A DNA stretch of 64,000 bases. Source: Alphaproteobacteria bacterium (GTDB taxonomy: Bacteria > Pseudomonadota > Alphaproteobacteria > Rhizobiales > Rhizobiaceae). The DNA lies in NCBI GenBank assembly GCA_018823835.1, contig JAHJHT010000002.1:1240001-1304000 (forward strand), given 5' to 3'. Each line of letters begins with the position of its first letter. Position 1 is the first letter of the stretch. The translations under genes and the position numbers were made by a program. This document shows positions 34,405-43,488 of this stretch, in pieces. Under the pieces are notes generated by a model. The model saw nothing but the letters and a program-made list of their open reading frames with translations. It was not told where the DNA came from and did not search any database.

Positions 34405-35940
34405 ATGACAAGCAGCCCGCTCCTCGACGCTACCGGCGTCGCGAAGAACTATGGCGCGGTCGCCGCGCTGCGTAACGCCTCGCTGTCGGTCCTGCCGGGC
34501 GAGGTGCATGCGCTGATGGGCGCCAATGGCGCCGGCAAGTCCACGCTCGTCAAGATTCTCACCGGCGCCGTGCCTGCCGATTCCGGCAGTATCCTGATCC
34601 GCGGACAGTCGCATGATATCCGTTCGCCGGCGCAAGCTCGCCGTGCCGGCCTGGTATCGGTCTACCAGGAACCGGCACTGATACCCGATCTGGACGTGGC
34701 GTCGAATCTGCGCCTGACGCGAACCCCGCTGGAGCCGTTCCGCCAGTGGGTCCGCGAGCTTGGCGTGCCTGACCTCGATATTTATGCGACCGCGCGCGAC
34801 ATTCCGCTCGCCATTCAGCGGGTGCTCGACCTGGCCCGTGCGCTCGCTATCGAGCCCGATGTGCTCCTGCTCGACGAGATGACGGCGGCGCTGCCCGCGG
34901 ACCTTGCCGAGAAGGTGCTGGACGTTGTGCGCCGCCAGAGCAAGGCCGGTCGGTCCGTGATCTTCATTTCGCACCGCTTTCTCGAGATCGCGGCTCTCTG
35001 CGACCGTGCCACCGTGCTGCGCGACGGCGAGACGGTCGGCGTCGTCGACATCGAGCCAGGCGTCGAGGAGCGTATCGTCGAGCTGATGCTTGGCGCAAAG
35101 ATGGAGAAGGCGCGCGCCGCCGCGCTCCCCTCCGGCGATGCCGTTCCCTCCGGATCGCAGGCGCGGCTCGGGCTGCGCAACCTGCGCGTCGGCACCAGGC
35201 TTCAGGACGTCTCGTTCGACCTTCACAATGGCGAGGTTCTCGGCGTCGTGGCGCTCGAAGGCCAGGGCCAGGACCAGCTGTTCGGCGCGCTTTCCGGCTC
35301 GATACGCCCGTCCGGCGGCACCATCGAGGTGGACGGCCGACCCGTCGAATTCGCGCATCCGGCCGACGCCGTCAGGGAGGGTATCGCCTATGTGCCCGGC
35401 GACCGGGCGGAGGCGCTCCTGATGCAGCAATCCGTGCAGCACAACATCGCCCTGCCGTTCAGCGCCAGCCTGCGTAACTGGGGCCCTATCGACATGCGCA
35501 AGGAACGCCAGCTGGTCGGCAGCGCGATCGAGCGGCTGCAGATCGACACCCGTGCGCAAAGGGAGGTGCAACGGCTTTCGGGCGGCAACCAGCAGAAGGT
35601 CACGATCGCGCGTTGGATCGCCGCCGATGCGCGGACCATCCTATGCTTTGATCCGACGCGGGGCATCGACGTACGCACGAAGAAGGAAATCTACCGGCTG
35701 CTGCGCGAGCTGGCGGAGCAGGGCAAGTCCGTCCTGTTCTACACCTCGGAACTTGAGGAGGTGCAGTTCGTCTGCGACCGCGCGGTCGTCATCTTTGGCG
35801 GACGCGTGGTCGACATCTTCCCCGCATCCGTTGCCGACGAAGCGACCCTTACGCGCGCCTCCTATGGGCTGCCGCGCGACGAAAAACGGGATATTGCGCC
35901 CACAGGTGGCGAGGCCTCCGGCCAGGTGAATGCAACATGA
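34405..35940 (+). CDS. Sugar ABC transporter ATP-binding protein (RbsA type), atypical first domain
   Basis: 511-residue tandem ATPase. Domain 1 has Walker A GANGAGKST (about 39-47) and Walker B with LLLDEM (about 154-159) in place of the usual LLLDEP. Where the LSGGQ signature should be, before VLDLARALAIEPD, it reads IPLAIQ. Domain 2 lacks a normal Walker A, as usual in this class, but keeps LSGGNQQKV and DPTRGID. So each half carries one intact half-site, and only one composite nucleotide site looks fully canonical. The stop overlaps the permease start. Confidence 0.88.
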   Translation: MTSSPLLDATGVAKNYGAVAALRNASLSVLPGEVHALMGANGAGKSTLVKILTGAVPADSGSILIRGQSHDIRSPAQARRAGLVSVYQEPALIPDLDVASNLRLTRTPLEPFRQWVRELGVPDLDIYATARDIPLAIQRVLDLARALAIEPDVLLLDEMTAALPADLAEKVLDVVRRQSKAGRSVIFISHRFLEIAALCDRATVLRDGETVGVVDIEPGVEERIVELMLGAKMEKARAAALPSGDAVPSGSQARLGLRNLRVGTRLQDVSFDLHNGEVLGVVALEGQGQDQLFGALSGSIRPSGGTIEVDGRPVEFAHPADAVREGIAYVPGDRAEALLMQQSVQHNIALPFSASLRNWGPIDMRKERQLVGSAIERLQIDTRAQREVQRLSGGNQQKVTIARWIAADARTILCFDPTRGIDVRTKKEIYRLLRELAEQGKSVLFYTSELEEVQFVCDRAVVIFGGRVVDIFPASVADEATLTRASYGLPRDEKRDIAPTGGEASGQVNAT

Positions 35941-36911
35941 TGGCCTTTTTCCGCGGCAAGGGCTGGGTCACGGGACTGTTCGTTCTGCTGGCGCTGCTGT
36001 TCGTTTTTACCCGGGTGATTCAGCCCAACTATGGCGCCAATGATTTCGGCTCGCTGGTCCGCGCCGTCTTGCCCTTCGCGTTTGCCGTTGCCGCCCAGAC
36101 GGTCGTGGTCATCGCTGGTGGAATCGACCTGTCGGTCGCTTCGATGATGGCGCTGACCAGCGTCATCGCGGCGGCGATGATGGACGGAGCGTCGGAAGAA
36201 TTCGCGCTGCTCGTCGTGCCCTTCGTCCTCCTGGTCGGGTTCGCGCTGGGCGCCCTGAACGGCATCCTGATCGTCGTTACCCGGGTTCCCGACATCGTCG
36301 TGACGCTTGCCATGCTCTTCGTACTGCAGGGCGCCGCGCTTTTGGTGCTTGGCGCACCGGGCGGCTCTGCCGCGGAATGGCTGAAGGAACTGGTCGTCGG
36401 AACGGTCGGAATGCCGGGCGTTCCCGAGGCAGTGACCGACTGGATACCGAAAGGCCTCGTTCTGCTCCTCGTCTGCCTTGGTGTCGTCTGGATACCGCTG
36501 CGACGCTCCTGGCTCGGGCTCTCGATCTATGCCATCGGTTCGAACCAGCTCGCCGCCTTCCGCAGCGGCGTTCCCGTCGCGCGTACCCGCATCGTCGCCT
36601 ATGCGATTGCCGGCCTGTTCGGCGCCATGGGGGGACTCACCCTGACGATGAGCACGGGAATTGGCGCGCCGATCCCCGGGCCTTATCTGCTGGCAAGCGT
36701 TGCCTCCGTCGTGCTCGGGGGCGTGGTGCTGGGCGGTGGACGCGGGGGGCTGGTAGGACCGATCGTAGCGGTCTTCCTGCTGCGACTTGTGCGCACCGAC
36801 CTGACGCTTCTCGCCATCGATCCCAATGTCGCGGCGATCGTGGAAGGCACGATCATGGTCGTGGTCGTCATGCTTGGCGCTTTCCTGGCCATGAGGGGGA
36901 GGACGCAATGA
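35937..36911 (+). CDS. Sugar ABC transporter permease (RbsC type), first
   Basis: 324-residue inner-membrane permease of the BPD_transp_2 family with eight to ten hydrophobic segments. The family motif GGIDLSVASMMAL is present, and the later AIGSNQLAAFRSGVPVARTR cytoplasmic loop is typical of RbsC. It overlaps both neighbours by four bases, showing a coupled operon. It pairs with the second permease to form a heterodimeric pore. Confidence 0.9.
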   Translation: MMAFFRGKGWVTGLFVLLALLFVFTRVIQPNYGANDFGSLVRAVLPFAFAVAAQTVVVIAGGIDLSVASMMALTSVIAAAMMDGASEEFALLVVPFVLLVGFALGALNGILIVVTRVPDIVVTLAMLFVLQGAALLVLGAPGGSAAEWLKELVVGTVGMPGVPEAVTDWIPKGLVLLLVCLGVVWIPLRRSWLGLSIYAIGSNQLAAFRSGVPVARTRIVAYAIAGLFGAMGGLTLTMSTGIGAPIPGPYLLASVASVVLGGVVLGGGRGGLVGPIVAVFLLRLVRTDLTLLAIDPNVAAIVEGTIMVVVVMLGAFLAMRGRTQ

Positions 36912-37897
36912 GCCTGGGCGCGACATCGACAACAGCGCCGGTGCCGCTGCGCCGGCGCATCAAGCGCTTCATGAGTGACCGACCGCTCGTGCCCCTGCTG
37001 ATCCTGCTCGTCTTGCTGGTATTGGTGCTGCAAATCCTGCGCCCCGGCATCATCAACGAGCGCTGGATCGCCAACACCATCAAATTTGCCATTCCGCTGG
37101 CACTCCTGGCCGGCTGCCAGACCATGACGATGCTGACGGGCGGCATCGATCTTTCCGTCGGCACCGTCGCCACGATGAGCGCCTTCATCATGGCGACACA
37201 GGTCATCAACCACGACCCTGCTGTCGCCATTCTGATCTGCATGATCCCGGCCGTGCTGATCGGCCTGGCAAACGGCATCGGCGTCGGCGTCTTTCGGGTG
37301 CACCCTCTGATCATGACGCTCGGCACCAGTCTGATCGGCATAGGCTGCCTGCAGGTCTACCAGCGGACGGTCATCGCGACGGGGACCAAGGTGCCGGATT
37401 TCCTCGGCTGGCTCGGAACCGGGCTGACCTACGGCGTCCCCAACGCGCTGCTGCTCTTCCTGCCTGTCGCCGCTCTGATCATCTTCACGCTGCGGCGCAC
37501 TGGATTCGGCAGGCTGCTCTACGCGGTCGGCGACAACGAGAAGGCTGCGCGTCTCTCGGGCGTCGTCTACTGGAAGGTGATCATTGCGCTCTACATCATT
37601 TCGAGCGTCCTCGCGGGTATCGTCGGGCTGCTCTACGTCGGCCTGATCAAGGCGCCATCCCTCTCCCTCGTCGAACCGCTGGTGCTGCCCTCGGTCGCTG
37701 CGGCCGTCATCGGCGGCACCTCGATCTTCGGCGGGCGGGGCGGCTACACCGGAACGATACTCGGGGCGCTGATCCTGACGGTGCTGACCACGTTGCTTAC
37801 GGTGCTGCAAATGCCCGAGGGCGCTCGCCGTATCCTGTTCGGGCTGATCATCCTGCTCGTCACGGCGGCCTACCTTCGCATCATCGAGGATCGCTAG
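36908..37897 (+). CDS. Sugar ABC transporter permease (RbsC type), second
   Basis: 329-residue permease similar to the preceding one. The motif GGIDLSVGTVATMSAF and the loop AVGDNEKAARLSGV are intact. The ATG at 36908 overlaps the previous stop (ATGA); a longer in-frame extension from 36377 is a shadow of the first permease. It is the last gene of the operon and converges on a small secreted-protein gene 14 bases downstream. Confidence 0.9.
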   Translation: MSLGATSTTAPVPLRRRIKRFMSDRPLVPLLILLVLLVLVLQILRPGIINERWIANTIKFAIPLALLAGCQTMTMLTGGIDLSVGTVATMSAFIMATQVINHDPAVAILICMIPAVLIGLANGIGVGVFRVHPLIMTLGTSLIGIGCLQVYQRTVIATGTKVPDFLGWLGTGLTYGVPNALLLFLPVAALIIFTLRRTGFGRLLYAVGDNEKAARLSGVVYWKVIIALYIISSVLAGIVGLLYVGLIKAPSLSLVEPLVLPSVAAAVIGGTSIFGGRGGYTGTILGALILTVLTTLLTVLQMPEGARRILFGLIILLVTAAYLRIIEDR

Positions 37898-37911
37898 GAC
37901 GACCTGAAAGG

Positions 37912-38313
37912 CTATTCGCCGATGCGCGCGGTACCCGATGCGCCATCGTCGCGAAGCCAGGCAATCTTGCCCTGGCCGAGCAGCCTGATCTTGAAGCAGA
38001 ATTGGCGGCCCTTGTACCAGGTCGGCCATTGCTGGCAGAGCGCGTCGTTCTCGACCCACCAGCGGCCCTCTTCCTTCGGTGCGAACATGCGGGCAGCCGA
38101 GATCCCGGAAATGTCACCGACCACCACGCCGTCATTGCGGTAGCGCAAAGGCAGGGAGATACCGAGCGGCGTGTTGAGCCGCACCAGTTCGCCGCCGATC
38201 AGCTTCCTGATGCCTGAGCCGGCAAGTTCCTCGGCGATCGCGGCGCGTGAGATCACGCAGAGTGCTGCCAGGAGTACGACGGCGAGGCATCTCGGTGCGG
38301 TAACGGACGACAT
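37912..38313 (-). CDS. Small secreted protein of unknown function
   Basis: 133-residue protein with a clear Sec signal peptide (CLAVVLLAALCVISRAAIA). The mature part reads like a compact beta domain, with IRKLIGGELVRLNTPLGI, then LPLRYRNDGVVVGDISG and GRWWVENDALCQQW. Two mature cysteines (ALCQQW and QFCFK) could form a disulfide. Similar small periplasmic domains occur in rhizobia (possibly DUF995-like), but I cannot name a function. It stands alone, between two transporter operons. Confidence 0.72.
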   Translation of the reverse strand: MSSVTAPRCLAVVLLAALCVISRAAIAEELAGSGIRKLIGGELVRLNTPLGISLPLRYRNDGVVVGDISGISAARMFAPKEEGRWWVENDALCQQWPTWYKGRQFCFKIRLLGQGKIAWLRDDGASGTARIGE

Positions 38314-38519
38314 GATGGCTCTCCATCTTCAGCTTAAACCACGCACCGACCGCTCACCTGCGTCGCAGTAGGCGCTAGCGGGATTTACGGTCGGCCGCGG
38401 GAAACGGATCACACCTAGCACGCGAGGCAGTGTTGGGCGGCTGAAGCTGGGACGGGGAGCGGAACCCGGTTATGCCTGGGAGAACCGATAGCCGTGCGCG
38501 GCGGGACATGCCCGCGCGA
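38314..38519. other. Intergenic gap with a weak terminator-like hairpin
   Basis: 206 bases without a gene. A short hairpin GCGGG-ACATG-CCCGC at 38501-38515 lies just past the stop of the leftward permease gene and may end that operon. The rest shows no recognised element apart from the presumed promoter of the secreted-protein gene. Confidence 0.35.
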
Positions 38520-39344
38520 TCATATCGAAGCGTTCGCGTTGCGGTTCCGGCTGCGCGCCTGCACGAAGCTGCGGATGGCTAGAACTGCCACCGTCACGAT
38601 GATCAGGATGACGGAGAGCGCCGCGATGGCGGGATTGATGTTGTCGCGCAGGCCCATCCACATCAGGCGCGGCAGGGTGATGGCATTGACGCTGGTGATG
38701 AAGAGCGTCACGCCGATCTCCTCCCAGGACAGGATGAACGACAGCAGTGCTGCGGTGACGATGCCGAACTTGATGTTGGGGATGATGACCTGCGTGGCGC
38801 GCTCCCAGGTGCTCGCCCCGAGCCCGCGTGCGGCGAGGTCGATGCGGCGGTCGACCTGGCTCAGCGCCACGAGGATCAGCACCGTCGCGAACGGAACGGT
38901 CATCACCGAGTGCGCCATGGCGACACCGAGCCAGGTGTCGTAGCCGAACAGCGAACCGGCGCTCGAGAGCGAAGTGAGCAGGAAATAGAGCGTAATGGCA
39001 GAGACGACCGGCGGGACCACCATGGGCAGCAGGACGAAGCCGACAAGGAGCGCGGTGAAACGCGGCTGGAACATCCACACCCCGAGCGAAAAGCATAGTG
39101 CCAGCAGGGTGGAGAACAGGCTGCTCACGAGGCCGATGCGTATCGAGAGCAGGATGCTGTCCAGCCAGCGCGGATCCTCGATCAGTGCGCGGTAGTGCCG
39201 GAGGGACAGTTCGCCGGAGGGCATGGCCAGCATGCGCGATGGCGTAAACGACACGGGCACGACGGCCAGAAGCGGCATCAGCAGGAATAGCGCGACAAGC
39301 GCTGCGACGATCAGTGACACTGGGCCCGGGCGGTAGGTCGGCAT
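38520..39344 (-). CDS. ABC transporter permease, PotC type (second polyamine-class system)
   Basis: 274-residue permease with six hydrophobic segments and the coupling loop DLAARGLGASTWERATQVIIP. The ATG at 39344 lies two bases before the end of the upstream permease, and the longer in-frame extension is a shadow of that gene. It is the last gene of a leftward operon of ATPase, binding protein and two permeases. Confidence 0.88.
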   Translation of the reverse strand: MPTYRPGPVSLIVAALVALFLLMPLLAVVPVSFTPSRMLAMPSGELSLRHYRALIEDPRWLDSILLSIRIGLVSSLFSTLLALCFSLGVWMFQPRFTALLVGFVLLPMVVPPVVSAITLYFLLTSLSSAGSLFGYDTWLGVAMAHSVMTVPFATVLILVALSQVDRRIDLAARGLGASTWERATQVIIPNIKFGIVTAALLSFILSWEEIGVTLFITSVNAITLPRLMWMGLRDNINPAIAALSVILIIVTVAVLAIRSFVQARSRNRNANASI

Positions 39345-39346
39345 GG

Positions 39347-40177
39347 CTAGACCATCTGCCTTGGCCGCACGTAGCGGAACAGCAGCGCCATCAGGGCCGC
39401 GACGAAGAGCACCAGGACCACGCTGATCGCGGCGCCGAGACCCCAGTCGGGGCTCTGGAAGATGCGCAGGTAGACAAGTTCGGCGACCATGACGCTGCGC
39501 CCACCGCCGAGAATTGCCGGCGTCACGAAGAAGCCGAGCGCGAAGACGAAGACGATCAGCGCCGCGCCTATGATGCCGGAGGCGGTCATCGGCACGAAGA
39601 CGGTCCAGAAGGTGCGTGTCCCGCTGGCGCCGAGGCCGCGCGCTGCTAGCAGGACGCGATCGTCCAGGCTGCGCATTGCCGATGCGAGGGGAAAGACGGC
39701 AAAGGGAATGAGGAAGTGCGTCATGCCGACGATGACGCCGAATTCGTTGCGAACCAGCGCCAGCGGTTCCGACGTGACGCCGATCGCCTGAAGCCAGGTG
39801 TTGATGAGCCCGCGGTTGGAAAGCAGCGCGACCCAGCCGAAAGCCCGTGTCAGCACCGAAATCCAGAACGGCACAAGGATGCAGAATTCTGCCAGCATGC
39901 GCTGGGTAGGGGTGCCGCGCACCCATACGAAGGTGATGGCATAGGCGCAGATGACGGAGGCGGCCGTCACAACGGCGCAAATGCGCAGCGTACGGATGAA
40001 GACCGACTGCACCAGTGGATCAGTGAGAAGCACGCCGTACTGCCCGAGGCCAGGCTCGGGCAGCGTGAAGCTCCATTTGACGACACCGAGGAACGGCCAG
40101 GCATAGGACAAGGCAAGAAACAGGAGCAGCGGCGCCATGAGAAGCGCCGCGCCCGTCCTGTTCGACAAATGTCGCAT
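39347..40177 (-). CDS. ABC transporter permease, PotB type (second polyamine-class system)
   Basis: 276-residue permease, six hydrophobic segments, coupling loop LLAARGLGASGTRTFWTVFVP. The ATG at 40177 is preceded by GGGGA. It is 15 bases after the binding-protein gene and closely spaced to the PotC-type gene. Together they form the pore of a PotABCD-like importer. Confidence 0.88.
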   Translation of the reverse strand: MRHLSNRTGAALLMAPLLLFLALSYAWPFLGVVKWSFTLPEPGLGQYGVLLTDPLVQSVFIRTLRICAVVTAASVICAYAITFVWVRGTPTQRMLAEFCILVPFWISVLTRAFGWVALLSNRGLINTWLQAIGVTSEPLALVRNEFGVIVGMTHFLIPFAVFPLASAMRSLDDRVLLAARGLGASGTRTFWTVFVPMTASGIIGAALIVFVFALGFFVTPAILGGGRSVMVAELVYLRIFQSPDWGLGAAISVVLVLFVAALMALLFRYVRPRQMV

Positions 40178-40192
40178 CAATCCCCGGCCTGA

Positions 40193-41308
40193 TCAGGCCG
40201 AGATGATCTTGGTGTACTCGTCGAGCGCTGCGCCGTAGTTGGCGGCGTACCAGTCCATGTCGAGCGGCACCTGCTTTGCCATGTTCGCCGGGTCGACGGG
40301 GTTGATCCGCCGCTGGTCTTCCGGGATCAGCGCATCGGCCGCCGGGTTGGCCGGGCCCTGACCGAGCTTTTCGAACATGACCAGTTCCTTCTCCGGGTCC
40401 TGCGTGCTGGCGATGAACTTCATAGCCGCTTCCTTGCCGCCGGGATTACCCTTGAGAACGGCCAGCGCTCCGGGGGAGATCAGGCCTTGGTCCCAGATGA
40501 ACTTGATGCGGCCGCCCGAATCCTGCTCGATGAGCGAGGCGCGTGTCGACCAGACGATGGCCATCGAGGCTTCGCCGTCGAGCAGAATGCTCTGGCTCTC
40601 CGCGCCGCCGCCCCAATAGGCCACAATGTTTTCCTTGAAGGCAGCGATCTTGTCGTGCGCGCGCTTGAGGTCGAGCGGATAGAGTTCGGCCGGAGCGATG
40701 CCGTCTGCGAGCAGTGCTGCTTCCCAGCTCGACACGCCCCACTTGTAGAGCGAGCGCTTGCCAGGAAACTTTGCGACGTCGAAGAAGTCGGCCATGCCGG
40801 TCGGTGCCATGTCGCCGAATTTCTCGGAATCATAGGCGATGACGTAAGAGAAGAAGTAGGTCGAGGCGGCGTATTCCCAGCCGAAGCCCGGCCGCATCTT
40901 CGACTTGTCGACGACAGTGTAGTCGATCGGCTCGAGCATGCCCTGCTCGCCGAGCGTGATCGCCGAGAAGGGATCGACGTCCACCAGGTCCCAGGTCGGG
41001 CTGCCGCTCTTGAACTGCGCGGCGATGGCCCCTTCCGTCGGGCCCGAACCGTCCATCTTGACGACGATGCCGGTGTCCTTCGTGAACGCCTGCCCATAGG
41101 CCGCGTCGTAGGCGGTGATGGCGTCACCGCCCCAGTTCACCAGCACAAGGTCCTTGCTCTGCGCAAAGGCGCCCGACGAACGCAGCAGCGCCGGCGTACC
41201 GGCCAGGACCATTGCCGCGAGCTGCGTGAACTGGCGGCGCGAGATCTCACCGCGCACGGTTCTGGCTGAAAGTGATTGAATTGCCTGCTTCTTGATGTCG
41301 CTTGTCAT
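40193..41308 (-). CDS. ABC transporter substrate-binding protein with Tat-like signal
   Basis: 371-residue family-1 binding protein. The ATG at 41308 has GGGGAA upstream. The N-terminus contains SRRQFTQLAAMVLAGTPALL ahead of GAFAQ, a twin-arginine-type signal, unlike the Sec signals of the other binding proteins in the window. The mature start DLVLVNWGGDAITAYDAAYG and the MDGSGPTEGAIAAQFKSG segment fit polyamine or amino-acid-derivative binders. The operon order puts the ATPase first, then this gene, then two permeases. The ligand is probably a guanidino or amide compound handled by the divergent enzymes. Confidence 0.85.
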   Translation of the reverse strand: MTSDIKKQAIQSLSARTVRGEISRRQFTQLAAMVLAGTPALLRSSGAFAQSKDLVLVNWGGDAITAYDAAYGQAFTKDTGIVVKMDGSGPTEGAIAAQFKSGSPTWDLVDVDPFSAITLGEQGMLEPIDYTVVDKSKMRPGFGWEYAASTYFFSYVIAYDSEKFGDMAPTGMADFFDVAKFPGKRSLYKWGVSSWEAALLADGIAPAELYPLDLKRAHDKIAAFKENIVAYWGGGAESQSILLDGEASMAIVWSTRASLIEQDSGGRIKFIWDQGLISPGALAVLKGNPGGKEAAMKFIASTQDPEKELVMFEKLGQGPANPAADALIPEDQRRINPVDPANMAKQVPLDMDWYAANYGAALDEYTKIISA

Positions 41309-41359
41309 GTCAGTTCCCCATTCTTGGTTGTTGTTGATCTTCAATTCATTCCGCCTGCG

Positions 41360-42451
41360 TCATCGACCTCCGGCCGGCAGCAGGATGCCCTTGTCGGAGG
41401 GCCAGGTCAGCCAGACGGCATTGCCGCCGTTCAGCGCAGAGGCCGCGACCTCGTTGGGCACGGAAACGGTGACTTTCGCGCCGTGCTGCGTCTCGAGATC
41501 CAGCTTGGTCGCGGCTCCGAGATAGGTGGATGCCGTTGCTGTTGCTGCTATGCCGTTCTGTTGCGGCGAGGCTTCGCGTGCGATCGACATATACTCGGGA
41601 CGGACCGCCAGCAGCGCGTCGCCAGATACGCCGCTGCCGGCGCCGATCCTGACCGTGCGATCCTCGCAGACACCGACCATCGAGCCGTTCTCCTGACGCA
41701 CGCCTGTCAGCGGGAGCATGTTGATCTCGCCCAGGAACTCGGCAACGAAGCGGTTGGCCGGGCGATCGTAAACCTCCTCCGGCGCGCCGACCTGAAGCAG
41801 CTTGCCGTGGTTGAAGATGGCGATGCGCGACGACAGGGCGAGCGCCTCGCTCTGGTCGTGCGTCACGAAGACGAAGGTTGTCCCGGTTTCCTCGTGCAGC
41901 CGCTTCATCTCGGCCTGCATCTGGCCGCGCAAGCCCTTGTCGAGGGCGGAAAAGGGTTCGTCGAGCAGGAGCACTCCCGGCTCGAACACCAGGGCGCGGG
42001 CCAGCGCCACGCGCTGCTGCTGGCCGCCCGACAATTGCGACGGCAGCTTGCGTTCGTGGCCCTTCAGGCCTACCCGCTCGATCATCTCTCCGACCCGCTG
42101 GCGGATATCGGCTGCCGAACGCTTGCGGACCTTCAGGGGGAAGGCGATGTTGGCTTCGACAGTCATGTGCGGGAACAGGGCATAGCCCTGGAACACCATG
42201 CCGGAAGAGCGCAGTTCGGCAGGTTGCCTGGTGATGTCGACGCCGTCGCTCAGCAGGCGACCGTCGCTTGGCGGCAGAAAGCCGGCGAGGATCATCAGGA
42301 AGGTCGTCTTGCCCGAACCCGAGGGGCCGAGCAGAGTCAGGAATTCACCGCGCCCGATATCGAGCGTCAGGTCGTCGAGCGCGCGGAAAGAGCCGAAGCT
42401 CTTGCCGATCCCGATTGCCTTGATCTCTGCGGCCCGTCCAGGCTGATGCAT
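41360..42451 (-). CDS. ABC transporter ATP-binding protein, PotA type (second polyamine-class system)
   Basis: 363-residue ATPase. Walker A GPSGSGKTT, signature [14 protein letters not shown], Walker B LLLDEPFSALD and a C-terminal TOBE domain are intact. ATG 42451 is preceded by AGGGA; the longer in-frame extension is rejected. It is the first gene of the leftward transporter operon, with the LysR gene 98 bases upstream on the same strand. A motif shared with the divergent enzyme operon lies about 65 bases before its start. Confidence 0.9.
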   Translation of the reverse strand: MHQPGRAAEIKAIGIGKSFGSFRALDDLTLDIGRGEFLTLLGPSGSGKTTFLMILAGFLPPSDGRLLSDGVDITRQPAELRSSGMVFQGYALFPHMTVEANIAFPLKVRKRSAADIRQRVGEMIERVGLKGHERKLPSQLSGGQQQRVALARALVFEPGVLLLDEPFSALDKGLRGQMQAEMKRLHEETGTTFVFVTHDQSEALALSSRIAIFNHGKLLQVGAPEEVYDRPANRFVAEFLGEINMLPLTGVRQENGSMVGVCEDRTVRIGAGSGVSGDALLAVRPEYMSIAREASPQQNGIAATATASTYLGAATKLDLETQHGAKVTVSVPNEVAASALNGGNAVWLTWPSDKGILLPAGGR

Positions 42452-42515
42452 TCGGTCATCCCTGACTGTTCCGGCAAAATCGTAGGCACGGTTTTGATGC
42501 ACCGCAACCGAATAG

Positions 42516-42535
42516 TTTTCGCCGTATCGGCAAAT
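42516..42535 (-). promoter_or_regulatory. Putative LysR-type operator before the transporter operon
   Basis: On the minus strand this reads ATTTGCC-GATACG-GCGAAAA, an imperfect dyad (TTTGCC/GGCGAA around GATAC). The same frame, ATTTGCC-N6-CGAAAA with further matches, recurs at 43489-43508 before the M20 gene. It is the best candidate binding site for the LysR protein encoded between them. Confidence 0.5.
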
Positions 42536-42549
42536 TTCATTCACCCCAG

Positions 42550-43464
42550 CTACTGCCGGCTGTAGGCTTTGCGGGAACTGGCTTCGTATTCGCCAAGCCG
42601 GGATTTCAGCCAGCCGCCGAACGCCGAGACGATGGGGTGGTCGGCCTTGGCACGTTCGGAGACGAGGAAGTAGGAACGCGGCGACTTGATCGCGATGTCG
42701 AAGGGCCGCACCAGACGGCCTTCGTCCAGCGCCTTGCGGCTTGTCAGCTCGTCCCCCATGGCGATGCCCTGCCCGGCAATGGCCGAGGAGAAGACAAGGT
42801 TCATATCGGAAAAGACGATGCCGCACTCGGGGTCGGGGTTTTCGACGCCTGTTGCCGCGAACCAGCGCGACCAGTCCTCGAAGTCGCCGAGATGGAGCAG
42901 GTTACTGCGCAGCAGGTCCCTGGGCCGGGCGAGGCCGCCGAGCTTGTTGAGCAGGCTCGGGCTGCAGAGCGGCGTGAATTCGATGTCGCACAGCAGTTCC
43001 ACCGCATGGTTCGGCCAATTGCCGATGCCGAAGGAAATGAAGACGTCCACGTCGGGTTGCGAAACGTCGTCCAGCCGGCGCGGCGTGACGATCCTGAGCG
43101 AGACCCCGGGATAGAGTTCCTGGAAGCCGGCGATGTGGGTGCTGAGCCAGAGCGAGGCAAAGCCCGGCGTGCAACTGACGCTGAACGACCCGCCGATGCC
43201 CTTGCTGTCCTGCTTGTCGCCGGCATCGCTGAGCATGGCCAGTGCCTTGCGCACGTCGTGGGCGTAGCGCCGCCCGCGCGCCGTCAGGGTTATGCCCTTG
43301 CCGACCCGCTGCAACATGTCGAACCCGAGATCGCGCTCGAGAAGGCGCAGCTGGTGGCTGACCGCGCTGCGCGTGAGGTGCAGTTCGTCGGCGGCCCGCC
43401 AGACGCTGCCGTGGCGGGCAAAACTGTCCAACGCGCGCAGCGCCTGGGTCGATGGAATTCGCAA
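42550..43464 (-). CDS. LysR family transcriptional regulator, GcvA-like
   Basis: 304-residue LysR protein. The helix-turn-helix is in SVWRAADELHLTRSAVSHQL, and the start RIPSTQALRALDSFARHGS resembles the GcvA/AmpR group. I chose the TTG at 43464 (RBS AAAGGA) because the family begins this way; a TTG at 43488 is the alternative and would overlap a putative operator. It is transcribed away from the M20 gene and towards the transporter operon, and a motif before both units suggests it controls both. The co-inducer is unknown. Confidence 0.88.
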   Translation of the reverse strand: MRIPSTQALRALDSFARHGSVWRAADELHLTRSAVSHQLRLLERDLGFDMLQRVGKGITLTARGRRYAHDVRKALAMLSDAGDKQDSKGIGGSFSVSCTPGFASLWLSTHIAGFQELYPGVSLRIVTPRRLDDVSQPDVDVFISFGIGNWPNHAVELLCDIEFTPLCSPSLLNKLGGLARPRDLLRSNLLHLGDFEDWSRWFAATGVENPDPECGIVFSDMNLVFSSAIAGQGIAMGDELTSRKALDEGRLVRPFDIAIKSPRSYFLVSERAKADHPIVSAFGGWLKSRLGEYEASSRKAYSRQ

Positions 43465-43488
43465 GGCACGTCCTTTGAGGTGAACCAA

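Noticed and set aside
36683..38059. 458-codon minus-strand frame over the second sugar permease
   Set aside because: Composition is extremely Asp/Gln/Arg-rich, typical of a shadow of a hydrophobic membrane protein.
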